This document shows, one piece after another, positions 45,240 through 53,315 of a stretch of 54,436 nt of DNA. Position 1 is the stretch's first letter; each line of letters starts with the position of its first letter. The stretch is taken from contig JBKPCD010000251.1 of assembly GCA_046727175.1 (NCBI GenBank), positions 1-54,436 on the forward strand, written 5' to 3'. The position numbers and the translations under genes are program-made. Origin of the DNA: JBKPCD01 sp046727175. Its GTDB lineage: Bacteria; Acidobacteriota; Vicinamibacteria; Vicinamibacterales; 2-12-FULL-66-21. The notes beneath the pieces are model-generated. The model was not told the DNA's origin. It did no database searches and saw only the letters and a list, made by a program, of their open reading frames with translations.

Positions 45240-46490
45240 TTATCCAGCCTTCTCGATCAACGTGATTGGCTTTTCCTTGCTCTGCACGACCTCGCGGGTG
45301 ATGACGCACTCGCGGATCTTCTTCTGGCCGGGGAGCGTGTACATCAGGTCGAGCATGAGGTCCTCAATGATCATGCGGAGACCGCGTGCGCCGATCTTGC
45401 GCTGCAGCGCGGATTCCGCGATCGCTTCGAGGGAATCATCCGTGAAGCGCAGCTTCACGTTCTCGTACTCGAACAGTTTCTGGTACTGACGCGTGATGGC
45501 GTTTCGAGGTTGCGTGAGAATCTGGACGAGCGCCGCCTTGTCCAGCTCGTGCAGCGTGCCGATCACCGGCAGCCGTCCCACGAACTCGGGGATGAGACCG
45601 TACTTGATGAGATCTTCCGGCTCGACCATCTCGAGCGTCGTGCCGATGTCGCGGTTCGCCACCGTCTTCACATCAGCCTTGAACCCGAGCGTCTTCTTGC
45701 CAATCCGCCTGTCGATCTGCTTGTCGAGCCCGACGAACGCCCCGCCGCAAATGAAGAGAATGTTCGTCGTGTCCACCTGGAAGAATTCCTGGTGCGGATG
45801 CTTTCTTCCGCCCTGCGGTGGAACATTGGCGACGGTCCCTTCCAAGATCTTCAGCAGCGCCTGCTGAACGCCCTCGCCTGAAACGTCTCGAGTGATCGAC
45901 GGGTTCTCGTCCTTCCGGCAGATCTTGTCGACTTCGTCGATGTAGATGATGCCCTGCTGGCACTTCTCGATGTCCCCGCCCGCCGCCTGCAGCAGCTTCA
46001 GGATGATGTTCTCGACATCCTCTCCGACGTATCCCGCCTCCGTCAGCGTCGTCGCATCCACGATGGTGAAGGGAACGGAGAGGAGCTTGGCGAGCGTCTG
46101 CGCGAGCAGGGTCTTGCCGGTGCCGGTAGGACCGATCAGCAGGATGTTCGACTTCGTCAGCTCGATTTCATTCCGGCTGCGCGCCTGCTTCTGGATCTCG
46201 ATCCGCTTGTAGTGGTTGTAGACCGCGACCGCCAGCTTCTTCTTCGTCTGCTCCTGGCCGATGACGTACTCGTCGAGGAACTTCTTGATCTCTTGCGGGA
46301 CGGGCAGCGACGAGCGGGCGCCGCCGCGCGCCTCGAATCGATTGTCGTCGGCGATGATGTCGTTGCAGACCTCGACACACTCGTCGCAGATGAAGACCGT
46401 GGGACCCGCAATCAGCTTGCGGACGTCGTTCTGGTCCTTGTTGCAGAAGGAGCAGCGAAGGACTTCACCGTCGCCGGTTTTCTTCACCAT
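45240..46490 (-). CDS. clpX: ATP-dependent Clp protease ATPase subunit ClpX
   Basis: About 416 residues. The N-terminal zinc domain has four cysteines (LRCSFCNKDQ and FICDECVEVC). The AAA+ module has Walker A GPTGTGKTLLAQTL, Walker B GIIYIDEVDKI and sensor/pore parts (YVGEDVENII). The ClpP-binding loop is probably KTLGFK. The ATG at 46490 is chosen; the frame to 46541 adds nothing typical. It unfolds substrates and feeds ClpP, whose gene lies upstream on the same strand. Confidence 0.96.
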   Translation of the reverse strand: MVKKTGDGEVLRCSFCNKDQNDVRKLIAGPTVFICDECVEVCNDIIADDNRFEARGGARSSLPVPQEIKKFLDEYVIGQEQTKKKLAVAVYNHYKRIEIQKQARSRNEIELTKSNILLIGPTGTGKTLLAQTLAKLLSVPFTIVDATTLTEAGYVGEDVENIILKLLQAAGGDIEKCQQGIIYIDEVDKICRKDENPSITRDVSGEGVQQALLKILEGTVANVPPQGGRKHPHQEFFQVDTTNILFICGGAFVGLDKQIDRRIGKKTLGFKADVKTVANRDIGTTLEMVEPEDLIKYGLIPEFVGRLPVIGTLHELDKAALVQILTQPRNAITRQYQKLFEYENVKLRFTDDSLEAIAESALQRKIGARGLRMIIEDLMLDLMYTLPGQKKIRECVITREVVQSKEKPITLIEKAG

Positions 46491-46544
46491 AGGTTCGTGT
46501 CCGAACGACCAGGACCTCACAGACGCCTGTCGCGGAGCCAACCA

Positions 46545-46588
46545 CCTTCGCCGAGGCTACGGTGGTCCGCCGTAGCTTTACGCGAAGG
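46545..46588. repeat. Nested inverted repeat between clpP and clpX
   Basis: Outer arms CCTTCGC (46545-46551) and GCGAAGG (46582-46588), inner arms GCTACGG (46556-46562) and CCGTAGC (46570-46576). Both pairs are perfect, giving a two-step hairpin in the transcript. No T-run follows, so it may be a processing or stability site rather than a terminator. Confidence 0.6.
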
Positions 46589-46615
46589 GCGCAAGCCCCG
46601 CGCGCTCCGGGCGTA

Positions 46616-47215
46616 CTACGCCCGCTTCCGGATGACTTCATCAATGATACCGTATTCCTTGCCCTGGTCGGGACCCATGATGTAGTCCCGCTCCGTGTCG
46701 TCCTGGATGCGTTTCAGCGGCTGACCGGTGTGCTGCGCCAGGATTTGATTGAGCCGTTCCCGCGTCCGCAGCAGCTCGCGCGCGTGGATGTCGATATCGG
46801 TCGTCTGACCGCCGAGCCCCTGCACCCACGGCTGGTGAATGAGAATCCGCGAATTCGGAAGCGAGTATCGTTTACCCTTGGCGCCGGCGGCGAGCAGCAC
46901 CGCCGCGACCGAGGCCGCCTGGCCGATGCAATAGGTTGCGACATCCGGTTTGATGAATTGCATCGTGTCGTAGATCGCCATGCCGGCCGTGACGACCCCG
47001 CCGGGACTGTTGATGTAGAGCAGAATGTCCCGGTCTGGATCTTCTGCCTCCAGGAAGAGCATTTGGGCGATTACGAGATTGGCGACGTTGTCGTCAATCG
47101 GGGTCCCTATAAAGATGATGCTGTCCTTCAGGAGGCGCGAAAAAATGTCGTAAGCTCGCTCGCCGCGGTTGGTCTGCTCGACCACCATGGGGATGAGCTG
47201 CATGCGTTCAGCCAT
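46616..47215 (-). CDS. clpP: ATP-dependent Clp protease proteolytic subunit ClpP
   Basis: A 199-residue serine peptidase that forms a 14-mer chamber. The start MAERMQLIPMVVEQTNRGERAYD matches the family. The catalytic triad is Ser in GQAASVAAVL, His in RILIHQPW and Asp in DDTERDYIMG. Only one clpP is present. It lies between tig and clpX in the usual order. Confidence 0.97.
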   Translation of the reverse strand: MAERMQLIPMVVEQTNRGERAYDIFSRLLKDSIIFIGTPIDDNVANLVIAQMLFLEAEDPDRDILLYINSPGGVVTAGMAIYDTMQFIKPDVATYCIGQAASVAAVLLAAGAKGKRYSLPNSRILIHQPWVQGLGGQTTDIDIHARELLRTRERLNQILAQHTGQPLKRIQDDTERDYIMGPDQGKEYGIIDEVIRKRA

Positions 47216-47514
47216 AAAAGCGACGCCTGGATTCTCGGAGGACTCTAAACAGGACGGTCGTCTGCAACCGCCCGCGTCGAGTGTCCCCTGGGTCTGTGTG
47301 CTGGGGAGTTGTCTTCGTCCGTTTTCGTTGCGCTTGTGCCGGAGGGTAGGCCGTGCTCGTTTCCATCGATTCTAACATGCCCCAAGTCACTTTACTATAT
47401 CGGCGGGGGGGCTGACAGTCTTCACGAAATGGGAAACCAACGAATCCTGCCATCTTCCCGTTCCACATCCATTTCCATTGCCATCTCGCTCGGGCCGGTC
47501 CTTTCAGCGGCGCC
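47216..47514. other. Non-coding gap between clpP and tig
   Basis: About 300 nt with no supported gene. In the clpP direction it contains a run of seven C (near 47410) and a possible -10 TAGAAT near 47375, which would be a clpP promoter with a long leader; no convincing -35 is seen. Small open frames here look like noise. Confidence 0.4.
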
Positions 47515-48813
47515 TTACCCCTCGTCGATGATCGTCGCTCGCGACAGCAGGAAATCGACAATCTTATCCCGTCGGAGGCCGGCGTACAGGCGCGCGATGC
47601 CGCCTTCTTTCTCCAGGCGTGCGCGGACGGCGGCGACGGTCCGGCCCGTCCGCTCCGCGTAGCGGCCGACTTCGGCCTCGACCTCCGCCTGTGTCGCGCC
47701 GATTTCCTCCCGCCTCGCGACTTCGTCGAGCACCAGCGCGCCCTTTACGGCTTCGGCTGCCGCGTCGCGCTGCCGCTCGCGAAATTCCTCCCAGTTGATG
47801 TCGGTCTTCATCGGATCGATCTGCTGCTCGATCAGCCGGCGCACGAACTCTTCGATCCGACGGTCGATCTCCCGCTCGAGCAGCGCCGTCGGCACGCCGA
47901 ATTTCACGCGGGAGGCGAGCTGTCGCAAGAGGTCCATGCGGACTTCGCGCTCTGCCTCCTGTTTCGCATCCCGCTCGAGGTCCGAACGCACGCGCGCGCG
48001 CAACGCGTCGAGCGAGTCGAACTCCCCCAGATCCTTGGCGAACTCGTCATCGAGCTCCGGTACCTGACGCTTGCGGATCGACTTGATCTCCACTTCGTAC
48101 CGGACTGTCGTGCCGGCAAGCTCCTTGATCGTGTAGCTCTGAGGGTACGTGATCTCGAAGGTCTTCGACTCGCCGGTTTGCAAGCCGGTCAGCGCCTCGT
48201 CGAATCCCGGCGGATTCGCCGGAGCGCCGAGATCGACGGTCACGTTGTCGTGGCGATCGGTGTGCGATTCCGTTGCAGGCTCGCCCCCGGCAATCGCCGT
48301 GCGCTTCATGTCGAGGACGATAGAGTCGCCGACTTCGATGCCGCGTCCCTCGACCGGCTCGTATCGCGCCGCGCGCTCGCGGAGACGGGACAACGCCTGC
48401 TCGACTGAGGCGTCGTCGATCCTTGCGGCACGCCGCCGCAGGACGAGGCTCGCATACTCGCCGGGCTCGATTGGCGGGACGGTCTCGAACGACGCGGTGA
48501 ACTTGAGCGGCTGACCTTCTTCGACGATCACGTCGCGGATGTCCGGGGTATCGACTGGCTCGACACCGCGCTCGCGCAGCGCCTCATCGACGGCCCGGGG
48601 AATCAGGCCGTGTGCGACATCGTGAAGGATCTGATCGCGGAAGCGCTGCCGGACCACTTTCGCGGGGACCTTGCCGGGCCGGAAGCCGGGAACGCGTGCC
48701 GCCCGACTGTAGTCGCGCGAAACCTTGTCGATCTCAGCGTCGACCACGGTGCTCGGGATCTCGACGACGAGATTCTTCCGTGTATCGCTGACGTCAATGA
48801 ACTCGGTTTTCAT
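47515..48813 (-). CDS. tig: Trigger factor (ribosome-associated chaperone)
   Basis: A 432-residue chaperone that meets nascent chains at the ribosome exit. The N-terminal domain contains the ribosome-binding loop near GFRPGKVP. The FKBP-like prolyl isomerase domain spans about residues 160-245 (GDSIVLDMKRTA, GFDEALTGLQTGESKTFEITYP). The long helical C-terminal arms follow (DALRARVRSDLERDAKQEAER). Length and order next to clpP-clpX are as in many bacteria. Confidence 0.96.
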   Translation of the reverse strand: MKTEFIDVSDTRKNLVVEIPSTVVDAEIDKVSRDYSRAARVPGFRPGKVPAKVVRQRFRDQILHDVAHGLIPRAVDEALRERGVEPVDTPDIRDVIVEEGQPLKFTASFETVPPIEPGEYASLVLRRRAARIDDASVEQALSRLRERAARYEPVEGRGIEVGDSIVLDMKRTAIAGGEPATESHTDRHDNVTVDLGAPANPPGFDEALTGLQTGESKTFEITYPQSYTIKELAGTTVRYEVEIKSIRKRQVPELDDEFAKDLGEFDSLDALRARVRSDLERDAKQEAEREVRMDLLRQLASRVKFGVPTALLEREIDRRIEEFVRRLIEQQIDPMKTDINWEEFRERQRDAAAEAVKGALVLDEVARREEIGATQAEVEAEVGRYAERTGRTVAAVRARLEKEGGIARLYAGLRRDKIVDFLLSRATIIDEG

Positions 48814-48826
48814 TGTTGAGGCGTAA

Positions 48827-48910
48827 TGCGAAAGGGGGGAGTCGAACCCCCATAGCCTTGCGGCTACCGGATCCTAAGTCCGGCGCGTCTGCCAGTTCCG
48901 CCACTTTCGC
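48827..48910 (-). tRNA. tRNA-Leu (anticodon UAG)
   Basis: Read on the minus strand: acceptor GCGAAAG pairs with CTTTCGC, the D arm contains GGCAGA, and the anticodon stem-loop CCGGA-CTTAGGA-TCCGG has anticodon TAG. A long variable arm (TAGCCGCAAGGCTA) and a T arm with TTCGACT complete a class II tRNA. Discriminator A is followed by TTA, so CCA must be added afterwards. It lies just upstream of tig. Confidence 0.95.
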
Positions 48911-49302
48911 GTGCAACCCTGCAACGAAGTAGCCTAACACAGCGCGGCTGAGTCCGAGGGACGAGGAAGACGAGGGGCTCCTGTACCCGTTGGAAATTTC
49001 GTGAACCCTATGCCTCCGGCGTAGATCCCTTTTCCGTGCGCCTCCCCTCTCCTGTCGGCGCCGGAGTCGTCAGCACACAGAGTAACAAGCGCGCGCTTGC
49101 GTATTCGATCGAAACTCGACCGCTCCTGCGACGTGACCGTAGGTCTGCCTCACACCTCGGCGGTGACGCGGCGAATTCTCCTGTAAGTACTGGAGATCCG
49201 TTAACGTCAGCCGTTGCTGATCGGGGAACCCTGATGCGTGGCGCGCTTTCTGCACTTGGTCGGCATGGCGTCAGGAACAACATCAACAACGGGAGGACCT
49301 CG
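48911..49302. other. Non-coding gap after tRNA-Leu
   Basis: About 390 nt. An open frame from 49036 runs into the next gene, but its first 89 codons look non-coding and the real start at 49303 has its own ribosome site. I see no convincing promoter and no repeat array here. Confidence 0.4.
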
Positions 49303-49773
49303 ATGAAACGCGTTTTTGCAGGATCATGCATGGCGGCACTGTTCGCCGTCAGCTTGGCGGCCCAGGATCCGGCCACCCAGAAACCATCGTCTTCGTCTCA
49401 GGCGGCCGGCGCCGACAAGACCGTGACGTTCACCGGTTGCGTCAAGCAGGGCGACTCGCCCAGCTCCTTCATCCTCGCCAATATCAAGGCTGACGAAAAG
49501 GAGAAGGCTGGGGCGACAGGCACGACGGGGGCGATGGCCAAGGCGCCGGACCAGGTACGTCTGATTGCTTCCGGCGATACGAAGCTGAGTGAGCACGTGG
49601 GCCACCAGGTGACGGTCACCGGTACGTTGAGCGAGCGCGGCAGTTCGAGCCCCAGCGCGGCGAACCCGCCTGCGGGTGGCGCGCCCGGCGCAGCCGGAAC
49701 CACCGGGTCGGATCGTCAGCCGAGCCTCAACGTGAAGACCGTGTCCATGGTGTCGTCGAGCTGCAGCCAGTAA
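49303..49773 (+). CDS. Small secreted protein, OB-like, unknown
   Basis: About 156 residues. The ATG at 49303 follows GGGAGG and gives a signal peptide (MKRVFAGSCMAALFAVSLAA). The mature part opens with a Ser/Gln-rich stretch, then TVTFTGCVKQGDSPSSFILANI and VRLIASGDTKLSEHVGHQVTVTGTL, which look like strands of a small beta-barrel. A Gly/Ala/Pro-rich loop and a final SSSCSQ follow. Such proteins recur in acidobacteria, but I know of no function. It ends at a strong terminator. Confidence 0.65.
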   Translation: MKRVFAGSCMAALFAVSLAAQDPATQKPSSSSQAAGADKTVTFTGCVKQGDSPSSFILANIKADEKEKAGATGTTGAMAKAPDQVRLIASGDTKLSEHVGHQVTVTGTLSERGSSSPSAANPPAGGAPGAAGTTGSDRQPSLNVKTVSMVSSSCSQ

Positions 49774-49798
49774 GCGCCGAGCTGCATCGATTGACTCA

Positions 49799-49837
49799 GA
49801 AGCCAGCGCTGCCGCGATCCGGCAGGGCTGGCTTTTC
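49799..49837 (+). terminator. Rho-independent terminator
   Basis: Arms AAGCCAGC and CTGCCG pair with CGGCAG and GCTGGCTT around a short loop, with one G bulge on each side, and are followed by TTTTCTT. It is the clearest intrinsic terminator in the window, 25 nt after the small secreted protein gene. Confidence 0.8.
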
Positions 49838-49905
49838 TTGTTTGTGAAAAGAAATCAGCAGCTGGAAGCTCTCGCTTCAAGATTCTGTCAGCGAAGGAAC
49901 CTGAA

Positions 49906-50772
49906 ATGGCGCGTGCAATCTGGAAAGGGTCGATCGCGTTTGGACTCGTGAACATCCCCATCGAGTTGTACAGCGCCGTTCGCGATCACCGGCCACGATT
50001 TCGCTTGCTGCACGCGAAGGACGAGTCGCCGGTTCAGTACGAGCGCGTATGCCAGGCCGAGGGGAAGCCGGTCGCCTGGGAGGATCTCGTCAAAGGTTAC
50101 GAGTACGAGAAGGGGCAGTTCGTCGTTCTCACGAAGGACGATTTCAAGACCGCGGCACTCGAGAAGACCAAAACGATCGACATCCTCGACTTCGTCGATC
50201 CCGAGCAGATCGACGAGCGGTACTTCGAGACGCCGTACTACCTGCAGCCCGCGAAGGGGGCCGAGCGAGCCTACGCGCTGCTGCGTGATGCGATTCGTGA
50301 ATCCGGACGCATCGGCATCGCCAAGATCATCCTGCGCGATGCGCAGCACCTCGCAGCGGTCGAAGTGATCGCCGACGCGATGGTGCTTACCATGATGCGC
50401 TTCGCCGACGAGCTTGCGGACCTCAACGAGTTCCGCTTCCCGTCGTCGCAGGGCATCCGGCCGGCGGAGATGAAGATGGCGCACCAGCTGATCGAAAGTC
50501 TCAGCGCCAACTGGGACCCTGAGAAGTACACTGACGAGTACAAGACCAACCTGATGAGGGTGATCGAAAGCAAGCTGAAAGGCCGCAAACCCAAGCTCGA
50601 AGGTCGCCCGGGCCGGCAAGACCCGAAGGTCGTGGACCTGATGGCGCGGCTGAAGGCGAGTCTCGAGAGCCGAGGAAAGGCTGAAACCCGGGGGCGGGTC
50701 GCGGCGTCGAAGGCGAAGAGGGCTGCGAGCAGCAAGCGATCGCGCAAAGGCGAGAAACGCCGGGTGGCATAG
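49906..50772 (+). CDS. ku: Ku protein, non-homologous end joining
   Basis: A 288-residue bacterial Ku, which forms a homodimeric ring on broken DNA ends and recruits LigD. MARAIWKGSIAFGLVNIPIELYSAV is the classic start, with FRLLHAKDESPVQYERVC and the later ILRDAQHLAAVEVIADAMVL. The C-terminal tail is rich in Lys and Arg (SKAKRAASSKRSRKGEKRRVA), as in Ku proteins that thread DNA. No ligD is present in the window. Confidence 0.95.
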   Translation: MARAIWKGSIAFGLVNIPIELYSAVRDHRPRFRLLHAKDESPVQYERVCQAEGKPVAWEDLVKGYEYEKGQFVVLTKDDFKTAALEKTKTIDILDFVDPEQIDERYFETPYYLQPAKGAERAYALLRDAIRESGRIGIAKIILRDAQHLAAVEVIADAMVLTMMRFADELADLNEFRFPSSQGIRPAEMKMAHQLIESLSANWDPEKYTDEYKTNLMRVIESKLKGRKPKLEGRPGRQDPKVVDLMARLKASLESRGKAETRGRVAASKAKRAASSKRSRKGEKRRVA

Positions 50773-50795
50773 GGTCCGTGGGACGAAGTCCCCGG
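50772..50795. repeat. Stop-linked hairpin, short copy after ku
   Basis: Starts on the last base of the ku stop codon. Arms GGGAC and GTCCC enclose GAA. It is the reverse orientation of the elements at 17910 and 24377 (GGGTCC first). It lies between ku and egtB. Confidence 0.55.
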
Positions 50796-50813
50796 CCAAG
50801 GACGGAGGCGCCA

Positions 50814-52190
50814 GTGCCCGTCAGCGATGTTCAATCCTTCGCGGTGGACCGCTCCGCGCTGGTGGAGTGGTACCGACGCAATCGAGCGCGATCGAAGCAG
50901 CTGTTCGACTTGATCGATCCCGACACGTACTACACCCGGCCGATCTCGCTGCGGAATCCGATTGTCTTCTACGAGGGACATCTTCCCGCGTTCAGCGTGA
51001 TTTCACTGTTGAAGCGCGGACTGGGTCAGCCGGCGATTGACGAACGGCTCGAGCAGCTGTTCGCGCGAGGCATCGATCCCGAGCGCGAGCAGACAGCCGT
51101 TCCGCGCAGCGGTGCATCGACGATCTGGCCCTCGCGCAAGGAGGTGCTCGCGTTCGGCGGGCGCGCCGACGAGGGGATGGTTTCCGCGCTGCGGGAAGCG
51201 GCCTTCGTCGAGGATCGTCCGGCCATGCGGCACGGCGAGGCGATTTTCACCGCGCTCGAGCACGAGGCGATGCACCAGGAGACGCTGCTCTACATGTGGC
51301 ATCGCCTTCCGCACGATCGGAAACGCGCCGACCGGCTGTCGACGAATGCCGGTCGCGCGCTTGCACCACTCACGTACGACTTCGGCAACGCACCACCCGG
51401 ACCTTCTACAGTTCGAATCCCTTCAGGCGTCGCGACGCTTGGCGCTGATCGTGCGCGGATCACCTTCGGCTGGGACAACGAGTTCGATGAACATCGCGTG
51501 GAGGTGCCTGCGTTCGACATCGACGTGAATAACGTGACGAACGCCGAGTACCTCGCCTTCGTCGACGCGGGGGGATACCGCCGTCGCGAGCTGTGGTCCG
51601 ACGAGCAGTGGCAGTGGCGCGAGGCGGAAGGTCTGAACCACCCGATCTTCTGGGCTCGCTGCGGCGACGAGTGGCATTGGCGCGGGATGTTCGAGGATTT
51701 TCCGCTGCCGCTTGCCTGGCCGGTGTACGTCAGTCACGCCGAAGCCAGTGCGTTCGCACGATGGAAGAACCGACGGCTGCCCACGGAGGCCGAATATCAT
51801 CGCGCGGCCTTTGGAACGCCGTCCGGAGAGGATCGCGAATTTCCGTGGGGCAGCGACGCTCCGGATTCCACGCGCGGCAACTTCGGCTTCACGAGCTGGG
51901 AGCCGGTGCCTGTCGCGTCTCGACCGGCGGGCGCAAGCGCGTGGGGCGTTCAGGATTTGATCGGCAACGGGTGGGAGTGGACGTCGACGGTCTTCGGCCC
52001 GTTCCCGGGATTCGAACCGATGGCGTCATACCCCGAGTACTCGGCGGAGTTCTTCGACGGTCAGCACCACGTCATGAAGGGCGCCTCGCCCGCGACTGCC
52101 ACTGAGCTCGTGCGTCGCAGCTTCCGCAACTGGTTCAGGCCCAACTATCCATACGTGTACGCGACATTCCGCACCGTCGCCTCATGCTGA
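50814..52190 (+). CDS. egtB: Ergothioneine synthase EgtB
   Basis: About 458 residues. The GTG at 50814 has GGAGG 6 nt before it. The N-terminal DinB-like domain supplies the iron ligands HxxxHxE in ALEHEAMHQET; the C-terminal FGE-sulfatase-like domain follows (VTNAEYLAFVDAGGYRRREL, RLPTEAEYHRAAFG, RSFRNWF). It joins trimethylhistidine (hercynine) with a sulfur donor and oxygen. The acidobacterial EgtB of Chloracidobacterium uses cysteine directly; whether this one does cannot be read here. Its stop overlaps egtD by 7 nt. Confidence 0.92.
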   Translation: MPVSDVQSFAVDRSALVEWYRRNRARSKQLFDLIDPDTYYTRPISLRNPIVFYEGHLPAFSVISLLKRGLGQPAIDERLEQLFARGIDPEREQTAVPRSGASTIWPSRKEVLAFGGRADEGMVSALREAAFVEDRPAMRHGEAIFTALEHEAMHQETLLYMWHRLPHDRKRADRLSTNAGRALAPLTYDFGNAPPGPSTVRIPSGVATLGADRARITFGWDNEFDEHRVEVPAFDIDVNNVTNAEYLAFVDAGGYRRRELWSDEQWQWREAEGLNHPIFWARCGDEWHWRGMFEDFPLPLAWPVYVSHAEASAFARWKNRRLPTEAEYHRAAFGTPSGEDREFPWGSDAPDSTRGNFGFTSWEPVPVASRPAGASAWGVQDLIGNGWEWTSTVFGPFPGFEPMASYPEYSAEFFDGQHHVMKGASPATATELVRRSFRNWFRPNYPYVYATFRTVASC

Positions 52191-53146
52191 AGCGCGCCGA
52201 TCGTCTCGTCGCGCAATTCGCTGCGGACGTCGCGCGCGATCTGCGGCTGGAACCCAAGCAGCTGCAGTCGAAGTATCTCTACGACCCGCTCGGCTCGAGT
52301 CTTTTCGAGGCGATTTGCCGGCTGCCCTGGTATCAGATCACGCGCGCCGAAACACGTCTGCTCGGGCAGAGCGCCGACGCCATCGTCGCGACGCTCGACG
52401 ACGGCGGCACGATCGTCGAGCTGGGGTGCGGCAGCGGCGAGAAAATCGCGCTGCTCGCGGGCGCGCTCCAGGCGCGTGGCGGATTCGCGCGCGTTCACCT
52501 GATCGACATTTCGTCTCAGGCGCTCGAACAGACGGAGCAGCGTCTCACCCGCCTCCAGCACTTCTCCGTAGTCGGCCACCGGTCGACGTACGAGGAGGGC
52601 CTGCGCCGCACGGTGGCGCTGCGGGAAGGCTCCGGGCCGATGCTCGTGCTCCTTCTGGGATCGAACCTCGGCAACTTCGATACGCCAGCTGCGGCAGTGT
52701 TCCTCGAACATGTCCGCGCTGCGCTTGCACCGGGTGACTTGCTGCTGCTCGGCGCCGACCTCGTCAAACCCGAGCGTGAACTGATCCTGGCGTACGACGA
52801 TCCTCTCGGCGTGACCGCCGCATTCAATATGAATCTCCTCGTCCGCATCAACCGCGAGCTCGGCGGCGACTTCGACCTGGCGGCGTTTGCCCACCGCGCC
52901 ATCTGGAGCCGGGACGAACAGCGTGTCGAGATGCACCTGGTGAGCCGCGCGGAACAAGCTGTGCGGATCCCCGCCTGCGATCTCCTGACCGTCTTCAAAC
53001 GCGACGAGTGGATCTGGACCGAGAGCTCGTACAAATACGCGCCGGAACAGATCGTCGAAATGGGCGCCGGTGCCAACTTCGCAACGCGTGAACAATGGGT
53101 GGACGAGTCGGCAAAGTTCGCCTTGACTCTCCTCACCGCGATGTAA
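52184..53146 (+). CDS. egtD: L-histidine N-alpha-methyltransferase EgtD
   Basis: A 320-residue methyltransferase that makes hercynine from histidine with three SAM. KYLYDPLGSSLFEAICRLPWYQITRAE is diagnostic, and motif I is VELGCGSGEKIALL. DPLGVTAAFNMNLLVRINRELGG and LVSRAEQAVRIP also fit. The ATG lies inside the egtB reading end, so egtB-egtD are translated together. Genes egtA, egtC and egtE are not present, as in the two-gene form of the pathway. Confidence 0.94.
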   Translation: MLKRADRLVAQFAADVARDLRLEPKQLQSKYLYDPLGSSLFEAICRLPWYQITRAETRLLGQSADAIVATLDDGGTIVELGCGSGEKIALLAGALQARGGFARVHLIDISSQALEQTEQRLTRLQHFSVVGHRSTYEEGLRRTVALREGSGPMLVLLLGSNLGNFDTPAAAVFLEHVRAALAPGDLLLLGADLVKPERELILAYDDPLGVTAAFNMNLLVRINRELGGDFDLAAFAHRAIWSRDEQRVEMHLVSRAEQAVRIPACDLLTVFKRDEWIWTESSYKYAPEQIVEMGAGANFATREQWVDESAKFALTLLTAM

Positions 53147-53153
53147 CACTGTT

Positions 53154-53188
53154 CAATCTGCAATTGGCAGTCTGCGATCGGCCATCCT
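53154..53188. repeat. Short heptamer array after egtD (CAATCTG type)
   Basis: Five gapless 7-nt units, CAATCTG, CAATTGG, CAGTCTG, CGATCGG and CCATCCT, start 7 nt after the egtD stop. The related type at 45187 is CAGCAAT. No inverted half is obvious. Confidence 0.6.
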
Positions 53189-53315
53189 GTCCCGCGACAC
53201 TGCTGAGCGCGCGGAAACGCACACCTTTCCCCGTCTGCCAACCCTCGCCCTTCGAAACCCGTCTAAGCCAGGCGTGGGAGCAAGTACCCCTGTCGCGCTC
53301 AGAAGGCAGATTTGA

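Noticed and set aside
47208..47561. 117-codon open frame upstream of clpP on the minus strand
   Set aside because: No recognisable motif, no ribosome site, and it overlaps both the end of tig and the clpP start; most likely leader or spacer DNA.
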